From assembly GCA_963736685.1 (NCBI GenBank), contig CAVTPZ010000016.1, positions 95,061 through 159,060 of the forward strand: a stretch of DNA of 64,000 nucleotides, given 5' to 3'. This stretch comes from DASUPK01 sp963736685 (lineage in GTDB: Bacteria; Actinomycetota; Thermoleophilia; Solirubrobacterales; 70-9). A model generated the notes under the pieces. It made no database searches, had not been told where the DNA came from, and saw only the letters and a list, made by a program, of their open reading frames with translations. Numbering within the stretch: the stretch's first letter is position 1; the number at the start of each line of letters is the position of its first letter. The position numbers and the translations under genes are program-made. Shown one piece after another: positions 1 through 7,940 of the stretch.

Positions 1-36
1 CGATGCGGCCTCTCCCCCGCTAGCTCCGGTCGACGC

Positions 37-432
37 CTACGACCAGAACTCGTCCCAGGCGTAGAGGTCGTTGAAGTGCTCCTTGCCGTCGACGACCTTG
101 CCGTCCTTGAGCTCGAAGACGATGCAATTGCTCACATCGAGGCTCTTCCCGTCTCGTTCCCCGGTGCTGCGCTGGAGGCCGATGACCCGGCCGTCGGCGC
201 CGGCGAACAACTGCTGCAGCTCGGCCTGGAAGGTGCCCCCGGTCCTCTCTCCGATCTGGCCGAAGTAGGCGAGGGTCGCGTCGCGGCCCTGGTAGTCGTC
301 GGCCATGGAGCTCTTTCCAGGTAGGTGCCAGACGATGCTCTCGTCGAAGAGCTCGGTCAGCGTGTCGATGTCAGCGGCGTTGAAAGCGTCGTAGGCGCGC
401 TGCATGATCGCAACGTTTTCCTCTGCGCTCAT
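37..432 (-). CDS. NTF2-like / SnoaL-like small protein
   Basis: A protein of about 131 residues with the cone-shaped NTF2/ketosteroid-isomerase pattern: an N-terminal helix (AYDAFNAADIDTLTELFDE), then strands rich in W, F and V, ending in KEHFNDLYAWDEFWS. Members bind small hydrophobic ligands or act as isomerases, hydrolases or cyclases; the substrate cannot be read from sequence. I place the start at the ATG ending at 432 because AGGAGGAG lies a few bases upstream; an in-frame ATG eight codons earlier (456) lacks this. It is probably cytosolic. The family assignment is fairly sure, the function unknown. Confidence 0.8.
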   Translation of the reverse strand: MSAEENVAIMQRAYDAFNAADIDTLTELFDESIVWHLPGKSSMADDYQGRDATLAYFGQIGERTGGTFQAELQQLFAGADGRVIGLQRSTGERDGKSLDVSNCIVFELKDGKVVDGKEHFNDLYAWDEFWS

Positions 433-515
433 GTCTCCTCCTATGCCCCCATTCATGCCCCCTGCGGTGCTGCAGCGACCCTACACCCCACCCGCATCGC
501 GCGCTGGGATCGGGC

Positions 516-917
516 TCAGACCGCTCGACGCGGCCGGACCGCAATCGTCATCCGCGAGAGAGCGCAGACGCGCCCCTCGTCGTCCGTCATCTCCACGTCC
601 CAGACCCAGGTGGTCCGGCCGCGGTGCCGGGTCTTGGCCGACGCGTTGATGTGGCCCTCGCCGGCGGGGCGCAGGAAGGTGGTGTCGTTGGCCTGCCCCA
701 TCGCGACCATGCCGTCCTCTCGCACCGCGTCGTACGTCGCCGCCGAGCAGATGCTCTCGGCCAGCGTCGCGTACACCCCGCCGTGGACGATTCCGTAGGG
801 CTGGAGGTGGCGAGGCTCGATCCTGATCCGCGCGCGAGCGTCGTCGGGATCCAGAGAGATCCACTCCGTCCCGATCTCCTCCGCGAACCCCGACGGGATC
901 GTCTCCTCTTGGCCCAT
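516..917 (-). CDS. PaaI-family hotdog thioesterase
   Basis: About 133 residues with the hotdog-fold thioesterase pattern. The stretch QPYGIVHGGVYATLAES carries the HGG motif and the acid residue typical of PaaI/YbgC-type acyl-CoA thioesterases, followed by FLRPAGEGHINASAKTRHRGRTTW as the central strands. The predicted role is hydrolysis of an acyl- or aryl-CoA; the substrate is not determinable. The start MGQEETIP at 917 is preferred over the more upstream ATG at 953, which would overlap the divergent gene beginning at 943. The two genes are about 25 bases apart and probably have overlapping promoters. Confidence 0.8.
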   Translation of the reverse strand: MGQEETIPSGFAEEIGTEWISLDPDDARARIRIEPRHLQPYGIVHGGVYATLAESICSAATYDAVREDGMVAMGQANDTTFLRPAGEGHINASAKTRHRGRTTWVWDVEMTDDEGRVCALSRMTIAVRPRRAV

Positions 918-942
918 GGCGCGGCACCATAGTCTGCGCGGC

Positions 943-1555
943 ATGCCCTTCATCGTCTGGACCGGAGTCGAGGAGTGGCTGACGGAGGCAGCCCAGGTGG
1001 AGCTGGGCGAGAGCGGCCTGAGTGCGACGGGGCGTTCAACTCGGTGCGGAGCCCTCCCCGTTTCGGGTGGACTACCGGCTCGAGGCGCCTCGAAGCTGGG
1101 TGACGAGTGAGTTGGAGCTGACCGCCACGGGCGAGGGCTGGAGCAGGCACCTGCTCCTCGGCCACGACGGCGAGGGAGACTGGCGGGCGGACGTCGCCGA
1201 CACCGGGGACGTTCCAGGCGGCTCCTGGGATGGCGCCCTCCCCGATCTCTCGGAAGCCCTCGACATCGACATCGAGAACTCGCCGCTCACCAACACGATG
1301 CCGATCCTGCGCGAGCGCTTTCGGGAGGGCGGATCGGGTGACTTCGTGATGGCCTTCGTGCGCATGCCGACACTGCGGGTGGAGGCCTCTCCGCAGCGCT
1401 ATGAGCATGTGGGCAGCACGGACAGCGGGTCGGTGGTGCGCTACATCAGCCGGGATGGCGACTTCCAGGCCGATCTCGAGCTGGACGCGGACGGGCTGCT
1501 CGTCCACTACCCGCGCCTGGCGAAGCGGGTCGGGCCAGGACTAACGGTCGGATAA
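943..1555 (+). pseudogene. Putative glycolipid-binding domain protein, frame broken by one extra base (probable sequence error)
   Basis: Two overlapping frames together give one protein. The first begins MPFIVWTGVEEWLTEAAQVE and runs to LSATG near 1032. It continues one base out of frame as VQLGAEPSPFRVDYRL and runs to the TAA at 1555. Removing one G from GGGG at about 1029-1032 rejoins them into roughly 203 residues. The composition (paired W residues, LELTATGEGWSRHLLLGHDG) resembles the 'putative glycolipid-binding' family (DUF1089-like). No signal peptide or membrane segment is visible. The break could be a real mutation, but it resembles the indels seen at 10-15 kb. Confidence 0.6.
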
Positions 1556-1599
1556 GGCCTGCGTCACGTTCCGGGTTGCTGCCCTACGCTTCCACGCTC

Positions 1600-2802
1600 G
1601 TGCCGGTCACGGACGAACAACGCGCGATGCTGCAGCTGCTGCTCGAAGGGGGGCAGAGCTACGACGACATCGGTTCTCTGCTGGGCATCGCACCCGACGA
1701 GGTGCGCTCGCGGGCGCGCACCGCGCTCACCGAGATCGGCGGCGCTGACCCTGATTCGAACGTCGCCCTCAGCGACTACCTGCTCGGACAGGCCGATCCG
1801 ATCGGCCGCGCGGACGCGGTCCGGCACCTGCAGAGCGATCCCGACGCGAACGCACTCGCACAGCGCCTGGTCCAGAACCTGAGGCTTCTCGCCCCCAAGG
1901 CCACCCTTCCGGAGGTGCCGGAGCCTCGCGGCGGTCGCCGCGCCGCGGCCCCTTCCCCGCCGCCGGTGGCCGAACCGGCCACGGCAACGCTGGCGGCGCC
2001 TGCTCCCTCTCCTTCAACCGGAACCCCAGCCAAGGGCCCCGGCATCGCGTCGCGCGCGGCGGGCTTCTTCAGCGGTGGCTTCGGGTCACTCACCGGGAAG
2101 CGCCGCACTCAGGCCATCGTCGGCGCCGCCATCGCGGCCGCCTTGGTGATCGTGGTCATCGTCGTCGCGACCGGTGGCGGGGGCGGTGGATCGAGCGACT
2201 GCAAGCCCCTCGATGTCTCCGCCGCTCAGCAGGCGGGTGTACCGACGACGAAGCTTGCAGCGATCGGCGATTTCGCCAGCCAGGACTGCGCCCCCGCGGG
2301 TCAGGTCACGCTGGTGCCGGTCCCGCCCCCGCAGAACCAGCAGAGCTCGAACAACAAGGCCGCGATCGCCGGTTTCGCGCTGCAGACCAATGCCGCCCAC
2401 CTGGATCCGACCTCGAACGGCGACGAGTACGTGCTCTGGCTCTACGGCTCGGACCAGCAGGCGAGGCCCATCGGCCAGGAGACGGTCAGCGACAGCGGCA
2501 ATCTGAACGGTGCCGCACCGCTCGCCACGCAGGAGCTCGTCTACCTGCAGGCTCTTCAGAAGATCCGGCTCTCGCTCGTGACGGCCGCGCAGAAGAACCA
2601 GATTCAGCAGTCGCTGCAGGCCCAGCAGGGCAACAAGAAGGCGACGGGTGTGATCGCGTTCACCGGCACCCCGGTGCTCGAGGGCAGCGGCTCGGATCTG
2701 CTGCAGCAGCTCCAGCAGCAGGTGCAGCAGGCTCAGAGCCAGGCCCAGTCCCAAGGTCAGGCGCCGACCGGCACGGGCGCCTCCAGCGGTAAGAAGGGCT
2801 GA
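1600..2802 (+). CDS. Membrane protein: sigma-region-4-like HTH, one TM segment, RskA-like outer domain
   Basis: Residues 4-40 (DEQRAMLQLLLEGGQSYDDI onward) resemble a sigma-factor region 4 helix-turn-helix. A Pro/Ala-rich linker follows, then a single hydrophobic segment (about residues 168-190, IVGAAIAAALVIVVIVVATG) and an extracytoplasmic domain with YVLWLYGSDQQARPIGQE, reminiscent of the C-terminal domain of anti-sigma-K factors. The C-terminus is Gln-rich. The start is a GTG at 1600, chosen because MPVTDEQRAML then aligns with the N-terminus of the next gene; a TTG at 1576 is also open. It is probably a membrane-bound regulator; this is inference. A tandem paralogue follows after 16 bases. 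Confidence 0.75.
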   Translation: MPVTDEQRAMLQLLLEGGQSYDDIGSLLGIAPDEVRSRARTALTEIGGADPDSNVALSDYLLGQADPIGRADAVRHLQSDPDANALAQRLVQNLRLLAPKATLPEVPEPRGGRRAAAPSPPPVAEPATATLAAPAPSPSTGTPAKGPGIASRAAGFFSGGFGSLTGKRRTQAIVGAAIAAALVIVVIVVATGGGGGGSSDCKPLDVSAAQQAGVPTTKLAAIGDFASQDCAPAGQVTLVPVPPPQNQQSSNNKAAIAGFALQTNAAHLDPTSNGDEYVLWLYGSDQQARPIGQETVSDSGNLNGAAPLATQELVYLQALQKIRLSLVTAAQKNQIQQSLQAQQGNKKATGVIAFTGTPVLEGSGSDLLQQLQQQVQQAQSQAQSQGQAPTGTGASSGKKG

Positions 2803-2818
2803 GCGAGAACGCCAGCCC

Positions 2819-3586
2819 ATGGCGTTGAGCGAGGATCAGCGCGCTCTGCTCCGGCTGCTCCTCGCCGGTGACACCTATGAGCAGGTCGCGGGTGTGCTTG
2901 GAACCGAGCCCGACGACGTTCGCCTCAGGGCCCACGTGGCCGTCGAGGCCCTCGACGGGGAACCCGACCGGGAATTCCCTCAGGACACGGTGAGAGCGCG
3001 CCTGGAGGCGCTGGAGGGCAGTCCTGGGGCCGACGCCGTGCCGGCGTCCGCCACCACCGCTCCGAGCGGAATGCGCAGGCCGTGGTTGCTCTGGCTGGCC
3101 GCCGGCGCGGTGGCAGTGGCCGCGATCGTCGTCGTGGTGGTCGCGAGTGGCGGCGGGGGTGATGGGGACACCCAGAGCACGACGAGCGGCGCGCAGGAGG
3201 ACGTGGTGCCGGTCAGGCTCACCCCTGTAGGGGGCTCCAAGGCCAGCGGGCGGATCTCGGTCGTCCGCGTCGCCGACCAGCCCGCCGTCGATCTCGCGAT
3301 CGCCGGCCTCGAGCCCAGCGGCCCCGGCGAGAGCTACGTGCTCTGGTTCGTGGGCTCTGCGGGCCGCAGCCTGCCGGTCGCCTTTCACGCCGTCGGAGCG
3401 GACGGCAGGCTCACGGGGCGAACGCCCATTCCAACCGCGGCCGAGGGCCTCCTCCCTAACTTCACGAGCGCCGTGCTCACCCTGACGCATCAGCGCGAGG
3501 CGGCCGCGGCCGTCCAGCAGGCGGCGCGGAATGCCACCCTGCCGCAGGTGGTGGGTACGCCCGTGATGCGCGGCGCCCTCCGCTAG
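2819..3586 (+). CDS. Paralogue of the upstream HTH-TM-RskA-like membrane protein
   Basis: 255 residues in the same order as the preceding gene: an HTH (MALSEDQRALLRLLLAGDTY), an acidic linker, one membrane segment at about residues 85-105 (LLWLAAGAVAVAAIVVVVVA), a glycine-rich junction, and an outer domain with YVLWFVGSAGRSLPVAFHAV. It lacks the Gln-rich tail of its neighbour. No anti-sigma (zinc/ASD) domain is visible, which separates both from classical RskA. The two genes are probably co-transcribed. Tandem duplication is seen directly; the role in sensing or transcription is inferred from the domain order. Confidence 0.75.
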   Translation: MALSEDQRALLRLLLAGDTYEQVAGVLGTEPDDVRLRAHVAVEALDGEPDREFPQDTVRARLEALEGSPGADAVPASATTAPSGMRRPWLLWLAAGAVAVAAIVVVVVASGGGGDGDTQSTTSGAQEDVVPVRLTPVGGSKASGRISVVRVADQPAVDLAIAGLEPSGPGESYVLWFVGSAGRSLPVAFHAVGADGRLTGRTPIPTAAEGLLPNFTSAVLTLTHQREAAAAVQQAARNATLPQVVGTPVMRGALR

Positions 3587-3595
3587 CCGTCGAGC

Positions 3596-5203
3596 TCAGC
3601 TCGGCAGCAGCTTGCCGGGATTCATGATCCCGGCAGGATCCAGCTGCTCCCGGACCGCGCGAAGCGCGTCGAGTCCGAGCTCGCCGACCTCGGCGCTCAT
3701 GTAGGGCGCGTGGTCCCGGCCGACCGCGTGGTGATGGGTGATCGTCCCCTCGGTGGCGACGATCGCCTCGCAGGCGGCGGTCTTCGCCTCTCGCCACTGC
3801 TCGAGTTCCTCGCCTCGCCGCGACCGGGCGAAGAAGGTGAAATAGAGCGAGGCGCCGTCCGGATACGCGTGGGACACGTGGCACATCACGATCGAGCGCT
3901 CGCCCAGGGCGCCGCGGAGCGCGCCGCCGACCGCCTGGTAGAGCTCCTCGAGGCGGCTCCAGGTGTGGGCCGTTTCCAGTGTCTCGACCATCACTCCGAT
4001 GTTCATCAGCTCGTCGCGCAGGTACGGGCCTCCGTACCGGTTGCGGTTCCAGGAGCGGCCGGCGGCCGAGCCGAGAGGAACCGCGCCGCCGAGCCGCAGG
4101 CGAGTCTGGCCGAGCGAGCGGCGGCGCCGAACCGACTCCCGCTCGCCCTCCCAGCCGCAGATCATCAGGCAGCCGCCCTTGCGCCGCCGCACCGACAGGT
4201 AGGCGTCCAGCGCCTGCTTCTGGACGCCCTGGGTGCCGGCGAGGTCGAGCGAAACCCGGGTCTCCTCCTCGTCGGAGAGGCGCAGCACGTCGGGTGCCTC
4301 GCGGTGTTGTGCGAGGTCGCGGACGATCTCACGCCCGCTTTCGAAGCTCTCCACCATCCAGCCCTCGTAGTGGCGCTCACGCGGCGCCGGGCGCACCCGG
4401 CAGGTGACCTCCGTGATCACGCCGAGTGTTCCCTCGGACCCGAGCACCATCTCGCGGAGCGACGGTCCGGCCGCCGTGTGCGGCGTCTGTCGCGTCCGAA
4501 GCCGGCCGGCGGGCGCCGTCAGCTCGAGGGAGGTGACCATCTCGTCGAAGCGGCCGTATCCGCTCGAGGCCTGGCCGGCCGAGCGGGTGGCGGCGAACCC
4601 GCCGATCGTCGCCTCCTCGAAGGACTGCGGGAAGTGACCGATCGTGGCACCTCGCGCCCCCAGGGCCGTCTCGGCATCGGGGCCTGAGAGGCCGGGGCCG
4701 AGCGTCGCCGTCAGGGAGGTCGCGTCGAGATCGACCGACCGCAGGCGGGACAGATCGAGGGAGACGACCGCCGAGTGCCCGCCATCGACGGCATCGAGGC
4801 CGCCAACGACGCTGGTCCCGCCGCCGTAGGGAACGACGGCAACGCCGGCGGCTGCGCAGGCGCCGAGCACGGCCTCGACGCCGGCCGAGTCGGCGGGCCG
4901 CAGGACGGCGTCGGGGGCCTCGTCCAGGCGCCCCGAGCGCAGGCGGATCAGGTCCGGATAGCTGCGCCCCGCTGCGCGGCGCAGGCGATCCTCGGTTCCG
5001 TCGAGGACCTCGCCGGCGGCGGTTCGAACCGCCTCGGGCACCGGGCGCGGCTCGGGTAGGGAGACCTGGTCGAGAGCAACCGGCTCGCCGGCATCCTCGG
5101 GCTTCACGCCGAGCTCCTCGCGCAGCGCATCGACTGCCCGTGCCGGCAGATCGAGGCGGCGCTCGGGGTCCCCCCAGCCCCACCACTTCATCTCGGCGGT
5201 CAC
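3596..5203 (-). CDS. FAD-binding oxidoreductase, alkyldihydroxyacetonephosphate-synthase-like
   Basis: 535 residues of the FAD_binding_4/VAO family. The PP-loop-type FAD site reads VVPYGGGTSVVGG at about residues 125-137. It is followed by GHFPQSFEEATIGGFAATRS and GSEGTLGVITEVT. The C-terminal part has MCHVSHAYPDGASLYFTF and a TITHHHAVGRDH triple-His motif, as in alkylglycerone-phosphate synthases, whose HHH loop is catalytic. The N-terminus MKWWGWGDP is characteristic of bacterial AGPS-like proteins. The reaction may be exchange of the acyl group of acyl-DHAP for an alcohol in ether-lipid synthesis, but D-lactate/glycolate-type oxidation is possible. It lies 2 bases downstream of the SRPBCC gene. 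Confidence 0.8.
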   Translation of the reverse strand: MTAEMKWWGWGDPERRLDLPARAVDALREELGVKPEDAGEPVALDQVSLPEPRPVPEAVRTAAGEVLDGTEDRLRRAAGRSYPDLIRLRSGRLDEAPDAVLRPADSAGVEAVLGACAAAGVAVVPYGGGTSVVGGLDAVDGGHSAVVSLDLSRLRSVDLDATSLTATLGPGLSGPDAETALGARGATIGHFPQSFEEATIGGFAATRSAGQASSGYGRFDEMVTSLELTAPAGRLRTRQTPHTAAGPSLREMVLGSEGTLGVITEVTCRVRPAPRERHYEGWMVESFESGREIVRDLAQHREAPDVLRLSDEEETRVSLDLAGTQGVQKQALDAYLSVRRRKGGCLMICGWEGERESVRRRRSLGQTRLRLGGAVPLGSAAGRSWNRNRYGGPYLRDELMNIGVMVETLETAHTWSRLEELYQAVGGALRGALGERSIVMCHVSHAYPDGASLYFTFFARSRRGEELEQWREAKTAACEAIVATEGTITHHHAVGRDHAPYMSAEVGELGLDALRAVREQLDPAGIMNPGKLLPS

Positions 5204-5205
5204 GC

Positions 5206-5664
5206 CTACTCGCCGCCCGTGGCGGCCGTCTCAAGGCCCGCCAGGGCCTCATTCAGCGTTCGCCCGATCGCCCTTCTCATCATCGGGGCGCCGAATCGGG
5301 AGAGGCCGCGCAGCCTCCTGTCGAGCGACATGGTCACGTCCGTCTCCCCGTCGTGCGGGTTGAGCTTGATCTCGGTCCGGGCCCGCTTCACGAATTTCTC
5401 GAAGGGAGTTCCCTCGACGGTCTGCTCGAAGACGTAGCGCTCGCCGTCGGTGGCCTCGACGCCGTGGTAGTCGGCACGGACGCCCCTCCCATCCCTGGTC
5501 TCGAGCACCTGCGTCCAGCTCCGCCCGGCCGGGTCGCCCTCGCTGACGTTCTCGACCCGCTGCGTGTTCGGCCACCAGCGCGGCAGGTGGTAGGGATCGG
5601 TGACGACAGCCCAGAGGGCACTGGCCGGCGCTGCGATGCGGCGCCTGCGCACCACTCGTGCCAT
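5206..5664 (-). CDS. SRPBCC / polyketide cyclase-like protein
   Basis: 152 residues. It opens with a basic MARVVRRRRI followed by APASALWAVVTDPYHLPRWW, the classic SRPBCC (START/Bet v1) entry with the first strand, helix and paired Trp. Further strands such as RYVFEQTVEGTPFEKFVK and a long C-terminal helix (MMRRAIGRTLNEALAGLE) complete the fold. The family binds hydrophobic ligands in a deep pocket; the ligand is unknown. It sits between ftsR and the AGPS-like gene, separated by 0 and 2 bases, so it is almost certainly in one transcript with them. A lipid-related role is possible from context but unproven. Confidence 0.8.
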   Translation of the reverse strand: MARVVRRRRIAAPASALWAVVTDPYHLPRWWPNTQRVENVSEGDPAGRSWTQVLETRDGRGVRADYHGVEATDGERYVFEQTVEGTPFEKFVKRARTEIKLNPHDGETDVTMSLDRRLRGLSRFGAPMMRRAIGRTLNEALAGLETAATGGE

Positions 5665-6417
5665 TTACCCCTCGCCGGTCAGCTTCCGCAGATCGCGGAC
5701 GAGCAGCATGTGAGTGAGGTTGTTGCAGGCTGCGGCGAGGCTCTCCAGGTTCTCGATCGCCTCGCGGCGCGTGTTGTGGTTCGAGGAGAGCAGGGCGGCC
5801 CCGACGACGGCCTCGAGCAGCTGGGCCTCTCGGTCCGCGGCGGTGCGCAGGACCTTCAGGTTGCGGCCACCGACGCCGAACCGAGCGAGCTCCGCGCTCG
5901 CCTGGACGATCTCGCGGTCGGTGTCGTCATAGAACTTCGTGCCCTCCACGGTGTCCGGCTGGACGAGCCGCCAGTCCTCGAGGTCCTTGATCAGGGCCGG
6001 GGGGACGCCGGTCACGTCCACGAGCTCCTCGAGCGACATCCGGGAGCCCTTCCCGGCTTCGACCGTGGCCGCCCGGCGCAGGGCGGCGCCGGTCCGCTCC
6101 TCCCGCGCGCCGGCCGCGAGCTCCTGGCGGATCACCCGCAATGGCAGGAACTCGTCGCGCTGCATTCGCAGGATCGTCCGCAGCCGCTCGACGTCGGCCT
6201 GGCTGTAGAGGCGATAGCCGCCCGGCGTGCGACGCGGAGAGAGCAGTTTCTGGTCCTCGAGGTAGCGGATCTTCGAAATCGAGATGTCCTCGAACTCGCG
6301 GCTCAGGATCTTGGTCACCGCACCGATGGTGAGGGCCTTGCGGTTGGAGGGCGTCGTATCGGAGGCGCCGTCGGTGGCGGTGCGATCGAAGGGTGTGGCC
6401 GATGCTTCCATCGTCAC
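5665..6417 (-). CDS. ftsR: MerR-family regulator, FtsR-type
   Basis: 250 residues. Residues 29-100 form a MerR-type winged HTH: LTIGAVTKILSREFEDISIS, KIRYLEDQKLLSPRRTPGGY, RLYSQADVERLRTILRMQRD. The C-terminal part contains a second helical unit with LIKDLEDWRLVQPD. This domain plan and the location directly after a GarA-type FHA gene match Rv1827-Rv1828 of mycobacteria and FtsR of Corynebacterium, a regulator of ftsZ expression. The start is a GTG whose bases overlap the TGA of garA (GTGA), giving translational coupling; an ATG two codons later is possible. The regulated genes here are unknown; ftsZ is not in this window. Confidence 0.85.
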   Translation of the reverse strand: MTMEASATPFDRTATDGASDTTPSNRKALTIGAVTKILSREFEDISISKIRYLEDQKLLSPRRTPGGYRLYSQADVERLRTILRMQRDEFLPLRVIRQELAAGAREERTGAALRRAATVEAGKGSRMSLEELVDVTGVPPALIKDLEDWRLVQPDTVEGTKFYDDTDREIVQASAELARFGVGGRNLKVLRTAADREAQLLEAVVGAALLSSNHNTRREAIENLESLAAACNNLTHMLLVRDLRKLTGEG

Positions 6418-6884
6418 TTCTCCAGGTAGCTCAGCTTGTACTTGCCGATTTGGATCTCGTCCCCGTCCGCGAGCTCATGGGACTCGATCCGGCGCCGGTT
6501 GACGTAGGTGCCGTTGAGCGATCCGAGGTCGTCGATGTAGAGGCCGTCCTTGCGCCGGACGAGCAGGGCGTGGTTGCGGGAAACGGTGACGTCGTCGAGG
6601 AACACGCCCGCGTCGGGCGTGCGGCCGATCGAGACGCGGTCGTCGTCGAGGGTGAAGCTCTCCCCCGCGCGCCCGCCGCCGGAGCGGATCACCAGAGCCG
6701 CCCCATGCTTCTCGACGACCTCGTCGATGTCGACCTGGTGCATCTCGCCGGCCTCGTCGACCGTGTAGGTCATCGTCGTCGGCTCGTCCTTCCCCTCCGG
6801 ACGGGAGAGGTAGGCGCCGCACTTCTGGCAGTAGTTGGCCCCCTCGGCGTTGACGAACCCGCACTCGGGGCAATGGATCGCCAC
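6414..6884 (-). CDS. garA: FHA-domain protein, GarA/OdhI-like, with zinc ribbon
   Basis: 156 residues. The N-terminus holds a zinc ribbon with C5, C8, C19 and C22 (HCPECGF, YCQKCG). A Thr-rich segment EPTTMTY (about residues 34-40) lies where GarA carries the threonines phosphorylated by PknB/PknG. The C-terminal FHA domain shows VSIGRTPDAGVFLDDVTVSR, NHALLVRR and GSLNGTYVNRR, the phosphothreonine-binding residues. In mycobacteria GarA controls 2-oxoglutarate dehydrogenase and glutamate metabolism; the same role is inferred here. The zinc ribbon is an addition absent from M. tuberculosis GarA. The start is GTG. It is placed between rsiG and ftsR in one operon. Confidence 0.88.
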   Translation of the reverse strand: MAIHCPECGFVNAEGANYCQKCGAYLSRPEGKDEPTTMTYTVDEAGEMHQVDIDEVVEKHGAALVIRSGGGRAGESFTLDDDRVSIGRTPDAGVFLDDVTVSRNHALLVRRKDGLYIDDLGSLNGTYVNRRRIESHELADGDEIQIGKYKLSYLEK

Positions 6885-6897
6885 GATTGACCCCTGT

Positions 6898-7164
6898 CTA
6901 GGTCGGAGGCTTGGTCGGGGGCTCGGAGCGGCCGGCGAGGATCTCGCTCAGCCGCTGCACGTCGTCTCCCTTGATCAGCGTGGCGCCCTCGGGGCGGTTC
7001 TCACGCAGCCGGTTGACGAGCTCGGCCCGCAGGATGTCGATCTGCCCGTGCAGGATCCGGCGGCGGTAGGACACCTCCTGCTCCTCTGCGGTCAGATTGT
7101 CGATCAGCTCCTTGAGCTCCTGGTCGCTCATCGAGCCGATATCGGGAAATGTGTCTTCCTCCAC
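6898..7164 (-). CDS. rsiG: RsiG-like c-di-GMP-dependent anti-sigma factor
   Basis: An 88-residue helical protein. The segment EEQEVSYRRRILHGQIDILR fits E(X)3S(X)2R(X)3H(X)3D (E28, S32, R35, H39, D43), one position away from the c-di-GMP motif E(X)3S(X)2R(X)3Q(X)3D of Streptomyces RsiG. RsiG sequesters the sporulation sigma WhiG when loaded with c-di-GMP, and a single-motif homodimeric form is known from Rubrobacter. Here the sigma partner is not in the window. A GGAGG precedes the GTG start by 4 bases. It is the first gene of the rsiG-garA-ftsR operon. Databases often call such proteins 'aerial mycelium formation protein'. Confidence 0.75.
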   Translation of the reverse strand: MEEDTFPDIGSMSDQELKELIDNLTAEEQEVSYRRRILHGQIDILRAELVNRLRENRPEGATLIKGDDVQRLSEILAGRSEPPTKPPT

Positions 7165-7192
7165 GGATCCTCCGGTCGGTCTTGGGCGAGCG

Positions 7193-7219
7193 ATTATATG
7201 GCTGCGAGGCCAGTCTCAA
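7193..7219 (-). promoter_or_regulatory. Predicted sigma-A-type promoter of rsiG-garA-ftsR
   Basis: On the minus strand a perfect TATAAT (7193-7198) is preceded by TTGAGA (7214-7219) with a 15-base spacer. The predicted transcription start, near 7186, leaves a leader of about 22 bases with GGAGG before the rsiG GTG at 7164. The spacer is shorter than the usual 17, so strength is uncertain. Confidence 0.6.
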
Positions 7220-7281
7220 CCGCTGCTTGAAGGTTCGGTCGAGCGATTGCAGGGCGAACAGGCCCTAACAGCGCAGACAGC

Positions 7282-7929
7282 TCAGGCCGCCTGGGCCGCG
7301 AGCTCTCGGAGTCCGGCTCGCGCATAGGCGATCGTCCCGAGGATCCCGAGCACCACGCCGACGATCAGCATCGCGCTCCAGACCCAGCTGTCGGAGACCA
7401 TCGCGAAGAAGAGCGACGCCATGACCGGCGCGACGGCGATCCTGCCGAGCCAATTGATCTGCAGCTCGCCGATCCGCCTCAGCGCAAGCTCGGCGAGGAT
7501 GGCGGTGATCACCTCCCTCGCCACCAGCACTGCGAGCGCCCAGCGCGGCAGCAGCTCGAAGTGCCAGCAGACCACGACTCCCGAGAGGATCGTCAGCCGG
7601 TCGACGATCGGGTCCAGGATTGCTCCCATCCGGCTGTACTGTCCCGTGGCCCGGGCGAGGAACCCGTCCAGGTAGTCCCCGGCGGCGATCAGCCAGAAGA
7701 TCGCCGCCGCCCAGGGGTCACGGCCATCGCCGGAGGAGAACGCCAGATAGAGAAAGACCGGCAGGCCGGCGAGCCGCAGGTAGCCCACGGCATTTGGAAT
7801 CGTCCAGGGCCGCAGGGGCTGTCCCGGCCTGGTCTGGCGCGGCGGAGGGCCCGAGCGGTCGAGCCCGAACTGGCGCCGGAAACCCTTTCGCCGCCCCTTA
7901 CGCAAGGATTGTTCGCGGCTCCTGGACAC
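7282..7929 (-). CDS. CDP-alcohol phosphatidyltransferase (PgsA-like)
   Basis: About 215 residues with several hydrophobic helices. The family signature DG(X)2AR(X)8G(X)3D(X)3D is complete: GDYLDGFLARATGQYSRMGA followed by ILDPIVDRL. The enzyme swaps CMP of a CDP-alcohol for a second alcohol, typically CDP-diacylglycerol plus glycerol-3-phosphate or inositol phosphate, at the membrane. Which phospholipid is made cannot be told. The N-terminus is rich in Arg/Lys. I chose the GTG at 7929 because the more upstream ATG (7971) lies inside the divergent proS gene that starts at 7941. Confidence 0.82.
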   Translation of the reverse strand: MSRSREQSLRKGRRKGFRRQFGLDRSGPPPRQTRPGQPLRPWTIPNAVGYLRLAGLPVFLYLAFSSGDGRDPWAAAIFWLIAAGDYLDGFLARATGQYSRMGAILDPIVDRLTILSGVVVCWHFELLPRWALAVLVAREVITAILAELALRRIGELQINWLGRIAVAPVMASLFFAMVSDSWVWSAMLIVGVVLGILGTIAYARAGLRELAAQAA

Positions 7930-7940
7930 GGAGCGAGCAT

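Noticed and set aside
5140..6429. Plus-strand open frame of over 400 codons opposite ftsR and the SRPBCC gene
   Set aside because: High GC content leaves few stops in the opposite frame; both minus-strand genes have clear domains and tight spacing.
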